DNA of 52,723 bases. Origin: JBKGYG01 sp046546235. GTDB lineage: Bacteria; Bacillota; Clostridia; Lachnospirales; DSM-24629. The stretch covers positions 1 through 52,723 of the forward strand of contig JBKGYG010000002.1 in assembly GCA_046546235.1 (NCBI GenBank), written 5' to 3'. The translations under genes and the position numbers were made by a program. The stretch's first letter is position 1. Every line of letters begins with the position of its first letter. Shown here piece by piece: positions 43,825-52,131 of this stretch. A model generated the notes under the pieces. The model did not search any database. It saw nothing but the letters and a program-made list of their open reading frames with translations, and was not told where the DNA came from.

Positions 43825-44379
43825 GTGAACAGTATTGAAATAATGGTAAATGAACATAAATATATTAAGCGAATGTTAAAAGTAATAAGAAGTATATGCT
43901 ATAGTGTGATGAAAAATGAAAAGGTTGATTATGATGATTTTTATAAGATTATAGATTTTGTTAGAAATTATGCAGATAAACATCACCATGGGAAAGAGGA
44001 GATAATGTTATTTAATAGAATGATGGAAGAAATAGGTCCAACAGCAGAAAAGCTAATTAGACATGGTATGCTTGTTGAACATGATTTGGGAAGATTGTAT
44101 ATGCAACAACTTGAAGAAGCTGTTAATAAAGTTCAAAAAGGTCAAGACATTTCAAGATTAGATGTTATTGCAAATGCTATTGGATATTGTGATTTATTAA
44201 CTAGGCATATAGAAAAAGAAGATGGCGTTGTTTATACTTTTGCAGAAAAGAATTTGTCATTGGAAACAATGAAAAAGATAAATGAAGAATGTGAAGAATT
44301 TGAAAAAAATGCAGCTCAAAAAGAAGTACAAGAAAAGTATATTATTGTATTAGATGAAATGGAAAGAAAGTATTTATAA
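43825..44379 (+). CDS. Hemerythrin-domain protein
   Basis: A protein of about 184 aa with a four-helix di-iron hemerythrin domain. Likely iron ligands are H in NEHKYIKR, the HHHGKEE cluster, HGMLVEHD and HIEKED, in the expected order. Members bind O2 or NO or sense iron or redox state. I place the start at GTG 43825, 8 bp from AGGAGG, rather than the GTG at 43816. It follows the unknown 86-aa frame and precedes a ferredoxin gene by 107 bp, which suggests an oxygen or NO response group. Confidence 0.9.
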   Translation: MNSIEIMVNEHKYIKRMLKVIRSICYSVMKNEKVDYDDFYKIIDFVRNYADKHHHGKEEIMLFNRMMEEIGPTAEKLIRHGMLVEHDLGRLYMQQLEEAVNKVQKGQDISRLDVIANAIGYCDLLTRHIEKEDGVVYTFAEKNLSLETMKKINEECEEFEKNAAQKEVQEKYIIVLDEMERKYL

Positions 44380-44486
44380 ATAAGAAAAAGTATGGTTATG
44401 TTAAGTTTTATAAGGGTATACTATCATATGATAATTAATTATATTTGTAAGTATAGATATAATATTAAAAAAAGGAGGTACTAAAA

Positions 44487-44675
44487 ATGAAAGCTTATGT
44501 TGATAAAGATCTTTGTATAGGGTGTGAATTATGTCCTGGTATTTGTCCAGAAATCTATAGTATGGAGGATGATGGATTAGCTATAGCAAAAGATATTGAG
44601 ATACCAGAAGAAATTGAAGAAACAGCTCAAGAAGCAGCAGAATCTTGTCCTGTAGATGCTATCAAAGTTGAATAG
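44487..44675 (+). CDS. Small [4Fe-4S] ferredoxin
   Basis: A 62-aa single-cluster ferredoxin of the Thermotoga type, carrying low-potential electrons in the cytoplasm. Cluster cysteines lie in CIGCELCPGICP (C10, C13, one of the next two, with the last before a proline) and ESCPVDAIKVE near the end. An AAAGGAGG site precedes the ATG. A strong terminator follows. A partner enzyme is not encoded next to it; hemerythrin is upstream. Confidence 0.93.
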   Translation: MKAYVDKDLCIGCELCPGICPEIYSMEDDGLAIAKDIEIPEEIEETAQEAAESCPVDAIKVE

Positions 44676-44736
44676 TCAGTATATGAACATTAATAGCGTG
44701 TTTATCGAGAAACTATATTTGGATGATTTGTGAGTC

Positions 44737-44768
44737 GCCCTACAATGATAATTATTGTAGGGCTTTTT
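44737..44768 (+). terminator. Terminator after the ferredoxin gene
   Basis: GCCCTACAAT (44737-44746) pairs with ATTGTAGGGC (44754-44763), a 10-bp stem followed by five Ts. Confidence 0.88.
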
Positions 44769-44780
44769 CACATAAAACTA

Positions 44781-44816
44781 TTGAATAATTATATTGGATA
44801 ATGTATAATTATACAT
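44781..44816 (+). promoter_or_regulatory. argC promoter with ARG-box-like palindrome
   Basis: TTGAAT (44781-44786) and TATAAT (44804-44809) are 17 bp apart. The -10 sits inside a perfect 16-bp palindrome ATGTATAATTATACAT (44801-44816), whose central GTATAATTATAC is identical to the one over the argF promoter (17031-17042). It is probably an ArgR operator. Confidence 0.72.
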
Positions 44817-44847
44817 ATTAGTATGGTTGAAAGATGGAGATGATATT

Positions 44848-45801
44848 ATGAAACATAAGATATTTGTTGATGGACAAAAAGGAACAACGGGATTAATGAT
44901 TCACGAACGGTTAGCTAATCACCCATATGTTGAATGTTTAACTATAGATTATGATAAGCGTAGAGATTTGGAAACTCGTAAAAAATTGCTTAATGAGGCT
45001 GATATTGCTATATTATGTTTGCCAGATGAAGCTGCCAAAGAATCTGTTTCATTAATAAGTGATTCTAATACACGTGTTTTAGATGCTAGTACAGCTCATA
45101 GGATAAATGATGATTGGGTATATGGGATACCTGAACTTAATAAAAGTCAAAGAGAAAAGATTAAAAAGGCTAAACGAGTGGCTAACCCAGGATGTCATGC
45201 GACAGGGTTTATAATGTCTGTAGCCCCTTTAGTTAGTGAGGGAATTATTCCAAGAGACTATCCAATAAGTTTTCACTCAATTACTGGATATAGCGGTGGT
45301 GGCAAAAACATGATAAAAAAATATGAAGATGAAAATGAAGGAACAGATTATTATAAAGTGCCAAGACATTATGCTCTTGAGATGCATCATAAGCACTTAC
45401 CAGAGATGACAAAGTATTCAGGACTTACATATGAGCCTTTATTTACTCCAATAGTTTGTAATTATTATAAGGGTATGGTTGTAACACTGCCATTAATCAA
45501 AAGAAAGTTAGGTAATAATGTTACTGCTAAAGATATTTATAATTTTTTGAAAGAACATTATAAAGAAGAATCTTTTGTTTCAATTTATTCAAGTGAATAT
45601 GACTTTGATAAATTGCATTATGATGGTGGTTTTGTAATAGAAGGTTGTAATGATACAAATAATATTGAGATTTGTGTTTATGGAAATGAAGAGCAAATAT
45701 TGTTGATGTCAAGATTTGATAATTTAGGGAAGGGCGCATCTGGTGCCGCAATTCAAAATATGAATATAATGCTTGGGATAGATGAGACAATAGGACTGTA
45801 A
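44848..45801 (+). CDS. argC: N-acetyl-gamma-glutamyl-phosphate reductase (short form)
   Basis: A protein of about 317 aa that reduces N-acetylglutamyl phosphate to the semialdehyde, step three of arginine synthesis. The NADP loop is KGTTGLMIHERL, the catalytic cysteine lies in NPGCHATG, and the GYSGGGKNM and HHKHLPEM stretches complete the active site. It belongs to the short ArgC type (about 310 aa). The start is ATG 44848 after GGAGA, not the upstream ATG at 44827. It is not with other arg genes, and its promoter carries an operator palindrome shared with argF. Confidence 0.93.
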   Translation: MKHKIFVDGQKGTTGLMIHERLANHPYVECLTIDYDKRRDLETRKKLLNEADIAILCLPDEAAKESVSLISDSNTRVLDASTAHRINDDWVYGIPELNKSQREKIKKAKRVANPGCHATGFIMSVAPLVSEGIIPRDYPISFHSITGYSGGGKNMIKKYEDENEGTDYYKVPRHYALEMHHKHLPEMTKYSGLTYEPLFTPIVCNYYKGMVVTLPLIKRKLGNNVTAKDIYNFLKEHYKEESFVSIYSSEYDFDKLHYDGGFVIEGCNDTNNIEICVYGNEEQILLMSRFDNLGKGASGAAIQNMNIMLGIDETIGL

Positions 45802-45851
45802 TAGAAGACACTTAGTGTGGGTTCATTATACTAAATAAAGGTTTAGTACAC

Positions 45852-45890
45852 AACCAATTTATTTTGGCATTCAAAATAAATTGGTTTATT
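45852..45890 (+). terminator. Terminator after argC
   Basis: AACCAATTTATTTTG (45852-45866) and CAAAATAAATTGGTT (45872-45886) form a perfect 15-bp stem with a 5-nt loop, followed by TATTT. Confidence 0.75.
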
Positions 45891-46026
45891 TAAATGAAAT
45901 TTATGGTATAATTATATGAGGAGATTTCATAATTGAAGATATATTTTAGATATGGGAGATATTTTTATATTTTTTAGACGTTAGTATAATTTGAGTCTCC
46001 ATAAATAATTATTTAGGAGGGATAAA

Positions 46027-46890
46027 ATGTCAATTAAATTAATAACAGATAGTGCTTGTGATTTGCCTGAAAATATTATTAAGAAGTATAACATTGATGT
46101 TGCGCCTTTATCAGTGCATTTAGGGGAAGAAGAATTTTTGGATGGCGTCTCAATTAAATCAAAAAAAGTCCTTGAAGATATGAGGGAAGGGAAAGTGTAT
46201 AAAACTTCACAGCCAACACCTCAAGCATTTATTGATATATTAAAAAAGTATGCAGAAGAAAAAGAGAGTTGTCTTTACGTAGGTTTTTCTTCAGGGTTAT
46301 CAGGAACATTTGAGTCAGGGATGCTTGCAAAAGAGCAAATTTTAGAGGATTATCCTGATTTTGATATTGATATTATAGATACTAAATGTGCTTCAATAGG
46401 TTTTGGTATAGTTGTACTAAAAGCTGCTCAGATGATTGAAGAAGGGAAAACAAAAGAAGAAATAATAAAAGCAGTAAAATTTTACTCTGAACATATGGAA
46501 CATATAGTAACAGTTGATGATTTGGAATATTTATATAGAGGTGGACGTGTTAGTAGAACTTCTGCATTTTTAGGAGGATTATTAAATATTAAGCCTATTA
46601 TTGAAGTTAAAGAAGGGAAATTAATTCCATTTGAAAAAATTCGTGGAAGAAATAAAGTTATGAAACGTATGGTTGAAATTATGAAAGATAGAGGCGTTGA
46701 TTTAAAAAATCAATTGATTGGAATCGCACATGGGGATGATATAGAAGGGGCTGATAAATTAAAAGATATTATTAAAGAAACATTTGGATGCGAAGACTTT
46801 TTAGTAAGTATGTTAGGTTCTGCTATTGGTGCTCATGCAGGTCCTGGAACTATTGCTATATTTTTCTTGAACGAAAAAAGTCCTTATTAG
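46027..46890 (+). CDS. DegV family fatty-acid-binding protein
   Basis: A 287-aa cytoplasmic protein of the DegV/FakB fold that binds a fatty acid and, with a FakA kinase, yields acyl phosphate. It opens KLITDSACDLPENI, and shows KTSQPTPQAF, GFSSGLSGTFESG, YLYRGGRVSRT and a C-terminal SAIGAHAGPGTIA loop, all typical. AGGAGGG precedes the ATG. A TATAAT-like GGTATAATT lies about 120 bp upstream. The lipid-binding role is inferred from the family; no FakA gene is in the window. Confidence 0.93.
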   Translation: MSIKLITDSACDLPENIIKKYNIDVAPLSVHLGEEEFLDGVSIKSKKVLEDMREGKVYKTSQPTPQAFIDILKKYAEEKESCLYVGFSSGLSGTFESGMLAKEQILEDYPDFDIDIIDTKCASIGFGIVVLKAAQMIEEGKTKEEIIKAVKFYSEHMEHIVTVDDLEYLYRGGRVSRTSAFLGGLLNIKPIIEVKEGKLIPFEKIRGRNKVMKRMVEIMKDRGVDLKNQLIGIAHGDDIEGADKLKDIIKETFGCEDFLVSMLGSAIGAHAGPGTIAIFFLNEKSPY

Positions 46891-46928
46891 GGTGTAACAT
46901 GCTTTAATAAAATTTATTGTGGAACAAG

Positions 46929-46964
46929 TTAGCTGTCTTATAGTGTTTAAGACAGCTAATTTTA
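46929..46964 (+). terminator. Terminator after degV
   Basis: TTAGCTGTCTTA (46929-46940) and TAAGACAGCTAA (46948-46959), a perfect 12-bp stem followed by TTTT. Confidence 0.85.
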
Positions 46965-47087
46965 ATGATATTAGATAATAGTAACGAACGTGTAGGAATT
47001 AAAAAATGGTTCAAAAAAACAACATATGGTATAATTGCAATATAAAAATAATTAAATTAAAGAAGATTTGTTGGAGGTATACTAATA

Positions 47088-47630
47088 ATGTTAAACAAGT
47101 TATTCTATTTTCTGAAAAGGAACAGTACAATACTAAATATTATTATTTTGATTTGTATATTTATACTATTACAGATTGTATTTCAGTTATTACTTATCCC
47201 AAATTTTTCGTTAGTTACATATGGAGACAAAATTATTGATTTCAAAGTATTTTATAATTATAACGAATTGTACCAATCTATTAATGAGTATTCAATTGAA
47301 GCTTATGAAATTTATAATTATATTCAAGTAATTGATTTGCTATTTCCATTAACATATGGGTTATTGTTTTCCTTATCACTTGCTAGATTTGTGCATAGAA
47401 AGAGATATTACATTGTGTTTTTTCCGTTAGTTGGTATGATTTGTGATTACATAGAGAATATAGGAATATTTTATATGCGTAACAGACATCCATTAGGATA
47501 TAAAGAAGTATCATATATAACCCAATTCTTTACTATCAGTAAGTTTTTTTTCTTGGTTAGTTCAATAACTTTCATCTTTATATTTATATTTTTTAGCTAC
47601 ATAAGCAATAAGAAAAAAGAAGATATTTAA
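47088..47630 (+). CDS. Membrane protein of unknown function
   Basis: A 180-aa protein with four hydrophobic segments (about 16-38, 80-97, 107-122 and 145-170) and a region between the first two predicted outside (LVTYGDKIIDFKVFYNYNEL). TTGGAGG precedes the ATG. Motifs PLTYGLLFSLSLA and VGMICDYIENIG look conserved in style, but I do not know the family. It stands alone. Confidence 0.72.
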   Translation: MLNKLFYFLKRNSTILNIIILICIFILLQIVFQLLLIPNFSLVTYGDKIIDFKVFYNYNELYQSINEYSIEAYEIYNYIQVIDLLFPLTYGLLFSLSLARFVHRKRYYIVFFPLVGMICDYIENIGIFYMRNRHPLGYKEVSYITQFFTISKFFFLVSSITFIFIFIFFSYISNKKKEDI

Positions 47631-47811
47631 TTTATAATGTGCATCAGCTAATATTGAGAATGTTATAGTTTGAGAAAGTAATGATTTTTCATTTAAGCAC
47701 TGTCCCTTATTTTTTTAATTTATGTAATATATAATTTATATAAATACATAAAAGTATTTAAGTATAGAAATAATATAACGGATACTAAGTTTTGTAAGGA
47801 CTGGTGAATAA

Positions 47812-49257
47812 ATGAATAACTTTCAAATAGAAGAAGCTAAAATATTAGATATCCAAAGTGCTTTTAATAAAAGAATGATAAATGCTAAAGAGCTTGTTAT
47901 GGAATACTTAGGTAGGATTGGAAAATTTGATCAAGGGAGCCCTAAAGTTAATTCAATATTAGAGATTAATCCAGATGCGTTACATATAGCTGAAGCATTG
48001 GATAATGAACGAGAAATAAAAGGAAGTAGAAGTTATTTGCATGGGATTCCTGTTTTAGTTAAAGACAATATTGATACTTCCGATAAAATGCATACAAGTG
48101 CAGGTTCTTTAGCTCTTGCTAATTCTTATGCAAAAAAAGATGCATTTATTATTAAACAGCTTAGAAAGGCTGGAGCAATTATTTTAGGTAAAACTAATAT
48201 GACAGAATGGGCTAATTTTATGACTGATGGAATGCCTTCGGGTTATAGTTCAAGAGGGGGACAAGTCTTAAATCCTTATGGACTTAATAATTTAAATCCA
48301 GGAGGATCAAGTTCAGGTTCTGGAGCTGCTATTGCTTGTAATTTTGCTTCTGTATCTATAGGTACGGAAACTGCAGGTTCGATTTTAAATCCTTCTGCAG
48401 ATAATTCTATTGTTGGGATAAAGCCAACTATTGGATTAATAAGTCGTTCTGGGATTATACCAATTTCATTTAGTCAAGATACAGCAGGACCTATGGGAAG
48501 GACAGTTGAAGATACAGCAATACTTTTAAGCGTTTTAGCAGGATATGATTTAAAAGATCCAATTACTTATAAATCTACAAATCATCTTAGAAATTATATG
48601 CATGATTTAGATAAAAATGGTCTTAAAAATGTTAGATTAGGGATTCCTAGAGATTATTATTATGACAATTTAAGTGAAGATGCACTAAAGATAATTGATA
48701 ATATGATTAATATAATGGTGGAACAAGGGGCTATTATAATTGATAATGTATCTATTCCAACAGCTAGAGAACTTCAAAGTGCAGATGTTCTTATACATGA
48801 GTTTAAAGTAGCAATTAATGGCTACCTAAAAACTATAGATTCAGATTTGCAGATTAGAACTTTAACTGATTTAATAAAATACAATAATAAGAATTCTGAT
48901 AAAATGTTAAAGTATGGTCAGACTTTATTTTTATCTTCAGATGCAACTTCTGGAACATTAACAGAATCAAAGTATATAGAAGAAAGAATAAAAGATATTC
49001 GCTTGTCGCAAACAGAAGGAATTGATTTGGTTATGAATAAACATCAATTAGATGCTTTAGTTTTCCCGGGTAATAGTGGAGCAGATATTGCAGCAAGAGC
49101 AGGATATCCTTCTATCACTTTGCCTTCCGGTTACTTATTAAATGGCAAACCTTTTGGAATTACTTTTACAGCGGAAGCATTTAGTGAGGCAAAACTTATT
49201 AAAATGGCTTATGCATTGGAGCAAAAATCCCTTAAGAGAGCAAAACCTAATATTTAA
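47812..49257 (+). CDS. Amidase signature family hydrolase
   Basis: A 481-aa amidase with the Ser-cisSer-Lys triad: K84 in VLVKDNIDT, S166 in GGSSSGSG and nucleophile S190 in GTETAGSILNPS. The S166-S190 spacing (24) is the same as in fatty acid amide hydrolase. The end has PSITLPSGY and GKPFGITFTAEAFSE. It has no GatB or GatC partner nearby and lacks a signal peptide, so it is not GatA of the tRNA amidotransferase. The substrate is unknown. The ribosome site is weak (AAGGACTGG). Confidence 0.9.
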   Translation: MNNFQIEEAKILDIQSAFNKRMINAKELVMEYLGRIGKFDQGSPKVNSILEINPDALHIAEALDNEREIKGSRSYLHGIPVLVKDNIDTSDKMHTSAGSLALANSYAKKDAFIIKQLRKAGAIILGKTNMTEWANFMTDGMPSGYSSRGGQVLNPYGLNNLNPGGSSSGSGAAIACNFASVSIGTETAGSILNPSADNSIVGIKPTIGLISRSGIIPISFSQDTAGPMGRTVEDTAILLSVLAGYDLKDPITYKSTNHLRNYMHDLDKNGLKNVRLGIPRDYYYDNLSEDALKIIDNMINIMVEQGAIIIDNVSIPTARELQSADVLIHEFKVAINGYLKTIDSDLQIRTLTDLIKYNNKNSDKMLKYGQTLFLSSDATSGTLTESKYIEERIKDIRLSQTEGIDLVMNKHQLDALVFPGNSGADIAARAGYPSITLPSGYLLNGKPFGITFTAEAFSEAKLIKMAYALEQKSLKRAKPNI

Positions 49258-49527
49258 ATTTAACAATTTACTTTATTTATAATATGAGATTTTTGAAGGA
49301 TGTTCAGGACTAAGTAAAAAGTTCTCCAAGAACTTATAATACACCAATAATTAAACTTTTTATTCGCTTGGAAAGTCCTATTTTTTAGATGATTGGCATT
49401 TAATTATAACAAAATGGGCGCATCGTGATACGCCCCTACAAAAATTTTTGAGGTTGTACAATTAATACTGATAATTGGGCCTAAAATAAGTGTTAATTGT
49501 ATAAGCTTAATTAACTAAGAGTATAAA
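49258..49527 (+). repeat. Repeat-rich intergenic region before lacI
   Basis: No gene is present. It holds AATACACCAAT (about 49339), AGTCCTATTTTTTAGATGAT (from 49374), a GC-rich hairpin in inverse orientation (49416-49441, GGGCGCATCGTGATACGCCC then CTACA), and a TTGTACAATTAA segment. All echo pieces of the 30.3 and 43.1 kb islands in a different order. Confidence 0.5.
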
Positions 49528-49603
49528 TTGACATTTTTACTAAAGATTGCTATAATTAACGAAACCGGTTAAGTAAGTTCTGAATTATTTCGAAACCGAT
49601 TTC
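49528..49603 (+). promoter_or_regulatory. lacI-GH1 promoter with two LacI-family operators
   Basis: Perfect TTGACA (49528-49533) and TATAAT (49551-49556) with a 17-bp spacer. Just downstream is GAAACCGGTT (49561-49570, centre 49566.5) and then GAAACCGATTTC (49592-49603, centre 49597.5). The centres are 31 bp apart, about three helical turns, on the same DNA face. Bound regulator would block transcription of its own gene and the beta-glucosidase gene. Confidence 0.75.
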
Positions 49604-49624
49604 AAATATAGGTGGTGGTAGTTA

Positions 49625-50638
49625 TTGGTTACAATTTACGATATTGCAAAATTAACTGGGTTTTCTGTTCCAACGGTATCTAAAGCGCTTAATAATTATT
49701 CTGATGTTGGAGAAAAGACTAAGAGAACTATTATTAAAGTAGCAAAAGAAATGGGTTATCTTCCGAATTCACATGCTAGAGCTTTAACTACAAAAAAATC
49801 TTGGTCTATTGGTGTTATATATAATCAAACAGATAATTGTGGAATAACAAATCCATTTTTGAGCGCAGTTATTGATGGATTTAAAAGAACAATTGAACCA
49901 AAAGGATATGATTTGCTTTTTTTATCAGACAATATTGGCAAACAACATTTGACATACCTTGAACATTGTAAGTATCGTTGCATTGATGGTGTTGTAGTAA
50001 TGTCTTCTACGGTAAAGGATAATAATCTGCAAGAACTTATTGATAGCAAGATACCAAAGGTTTTTATTGATTTAGATATAAAAAATGAAAATGTTATTAG
50101 TTCTGATAATGAATTTGGAATTGATTTAGCAGTAAAGTATTTATATGAATTAGGGCATAGAAAGATAGGTTTTATAACAGGTGCTAGTATGACTTATCCG
50201 GGTAAAAAAAGAAAGGATGCTTTTTATAAAAACATAAAAAAATTAAATATTGATTTTAAGTCTAAATATCTTGTAGAAAAAGGGTATTTTACAATAGAAG
50301 ACGGATATAAAGCTATGAATAGAATTTTAGAATTAACAGATAAACCAACAGCTGTAGTTGCAGCTGCTGATTATTTAGCAATAGGCGCAATAAAGGCAAT
50401 TCGAGAAAAGGGTTATAATGTACCAGAAGATTTTTCTATAATTGGATTTGATGATATTGAATTAGCTAATTTATTTACTCCGTCTTTAACTACTGTTAGG
50501 CAAAATGTAAGTCTTATAGGAGAAGAGGCGGCAACTCAATTAATTAAATCTATTCATGAAAATAATGCTAATGAGGTCATAAAAGTTCCTGTTGAATTAG
50601 TTGTAAGAGATTCGTGCAGAAGAATTAATAATTATTAA
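49625..50638 (+). CDS. LacI-family transcriptional regulator
   Basis: A 337-aa repressor starting at TTG 49625, 6 bp after AGGTGGTGG. The DNA-binding helix-turn-helix is TIYDIAKLTGFSVPTVSKAL, followed by the hinge GYLPNSHARAL. The C-terminal periplasmic-binding-protein-like effector domain has IGVIYNQ, GVVVMSS, ELGHRKIGFITG, AADYLAIGAI and FDDIELANLFTPSLTTV. It probably responds to a beta-glucoside or its breakdown product, and binds the two operators just upstream. The GH1 gene follows 45 bp downstream. Confidence 0.93.
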   Translation: MVTIYDIAKLTGFSVPTVSKALNNYSDVGEKTKRTIIKVAKEMGYLPNSHARALTTKKSWSIGVIYNQTDNCGITNPFLSAVIDGFKRTIEPKGYDLLFLSDNIGKQHLTYLEHCKYRCIDGVVVMSSTVKDNNLQELIDSKIPKVFIDLDIKNENVISSDNEFGIDLAVKYLYELGHRKIGFITGASMTYPGKKRKDAFYKNIKKLNIDFKSKYLVEKGYFTIEDGYKAMNRILELTDKPTAVVAAADYLAIGAIKAIREKGYNVPEDFSIIGFDDIELANLFTPSLTTVRQNVSLIGEEAATQLIKSIHENNANEVIKVPVELVVRDSCRRINNY

Positions 50639-50683
50639 AACAAATATTTTATTATAAAAATAATATAGAAAGAGAGTGATAAA

Positions 50684-52021
50684 ATGTTAAAATTTGATAA
50701 TAATTTTATTTTTGGTGTATCAACTTCTTCATATCAGATAGAAGGAGCATGGAATGAAGATGGGAGAACGCCTTCTATATGGGATGATTTTTGTCATAAA
50801 GAAGGTAATGTAGAAAATGGAGATACGGGAGATATAGCTTGTGATCATTACCATAAATACGAAGAAGATGTAGAATTATTAAAAGAATTAGGAATTTCTT
50901 CTTATCGATTTTCTGTTGCTTGGCCAAGGATATTTCCCAAAAAAGGAGAGTATAATGAAAAGGGAATGAAGTTTTATGTAAACCTTATTAATAAATTAAA
51001 GGAAGCAAATATTGAGCCAGCAATTACTCTTTATCATTGGGATATGCCAATGTGGGCTCATGAAGAAGGCGGTTGGACAAATCGTGAAAGTGTTGATTGG
51101 TTTTTAGAGTATGCAAAAAAATGTTTTGAAATATTGGGAGATAAAGTCAAGATATGGATTACACATAATGAACCTTTTTGTGCAAGTTTTTTAGGTTATC
51201 ATATTGGTATACATGCTCCAGGTATTAAAGATTTAGAAAAAGCGGTGATAGCATCACATCATATGTTGCTTTCCCATGGGAAGGCAGTAAAGCTTTTTAA
51301 AGAAATGAAGATGAATGGGGACATAGGAATAACCATTAATTTAGAGCATATTGAACCATATACGTCATCTTTTAATGATTTAATAGCTTCGAGTAATTTT
51401 GATGGATATTTAAATAGATGGTTTTTGGATCCTTTATTTAAAGGAATTTACCCTTTGGATATAGTTAAGTTATATAGGAATGAAATTAGGGATTTTAGTT
51501 TTGTTAGAGATGGTGATTTAGAAATTATTTCTAATGACATGGATTTTTTAGGCATTAATTATTATACAAGCAAAGTAGTAAAATACAATTTATACAATGA
51601 ATTATTACAATTTGAAGAAGTAGAGCAAGATAGAAGGAAAACAGATATGAATTGGGCGATTACTCCTGAAAAATTTAAAGATCTAGTCTATAGAATTAGA
51701 GATGAATATACTAATTTGCCTATTTATATAACTGAAAATGGAGCTGCATATAATGATGAACTTACATCTGATAATAAGGTTCATGATAATAAAAGATTAG
51801 AATATATAAATGATCATTTGGAAGTTGTAAGTGAATTAAATCAAGAAGGTATGAATATTAACGGATATTATTTATGGTCTTTTATGGATAATTTCGAATG
51901 GTCTTTTGGATATAGTAGACGTTTGGGTATTGTTTATATAGATTATAATACTCTGAAAAGAATTAAAAAGGATAGTTTTTATTGGTATCAGAATTTAATT
52001 AACCAAGTTAATTTACCATAA
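50684..52021 (+). CDS. Glycoside hydrolase family 1 beta-glucosidase
   Basis: A 445-aa intracellular enzyme hydrolysing beta-glucosides by retention. The acid/base is E163 (THNEP) and the nucleophile E351 (YITENGAA). The N-terminal signature FIFGVSTSSYQIEGAWNEDG is complete. WSFMDNFEWSFGYSRR gives the aglycone and glucose-binding region; a serine follows the final tryptophan pair (FEWSFGY) as in non-phospho beta-glucosidases, so unphosphorylated beta-glucosides are likely. It has no signal peptide. It is regulated with the upstream lacI; no sugar transporter is seen before the window ends. Confidence 0.93.
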   Translation: MLKFDNNFIFGVSTSSYQIEGAWNEDGRTPSIWDDFCHKEGNVENGDTGDIACDHYHKYEEDVELLKELGISSYRFSVAWPRIFPKKGEYNEKGMKFYVNLINKLKEANIEPAITLYHWDMPMWAHEEGGWTNRESVDWFLEYAKKCFEILGDKVKIWITHNEPFCASFLGYHIGIHAPGIKDLEKAVIASHHMLLSHGKAVKLFKEMKMNGDIGITINLEHIEPYTSSFNDLIASSNFDGYLNRWFLDPLFKGIYPLDIVKLYRNEIRDFSFVRDGDLEIISNDMDFLGINYYTSKVVKYNLYNELLQFEEVEQDRRKTDMNWAITPEKFKDLVYRIRDEYTNLPIYITENGAAYNDELTSDNKVHDNKRLEYINDHLEVVSELNQEGMNINGYYLWSFMDNFEWSFGYSRRLGIVYIDYNTLKRIKKDSFYWYQNLINQVNLP

Positions 52022-52131
52022 CATTATAACTTATATAGATTTGTTTGAAATAGTAAAATTATATTGATAATTAAAAGGAGTTGTATTACACTAGTAGTTA
52101 GATTGAAATAATTACAAAGAGAGGTATTATT

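Noticed and set aside
47812..49257. GatA subunit of the tRNA amidotransferase
   Set aside because: No gatB or gatC is adjacent, and the gene stands alone with a weak ribosome site; a general amidase is more likely.
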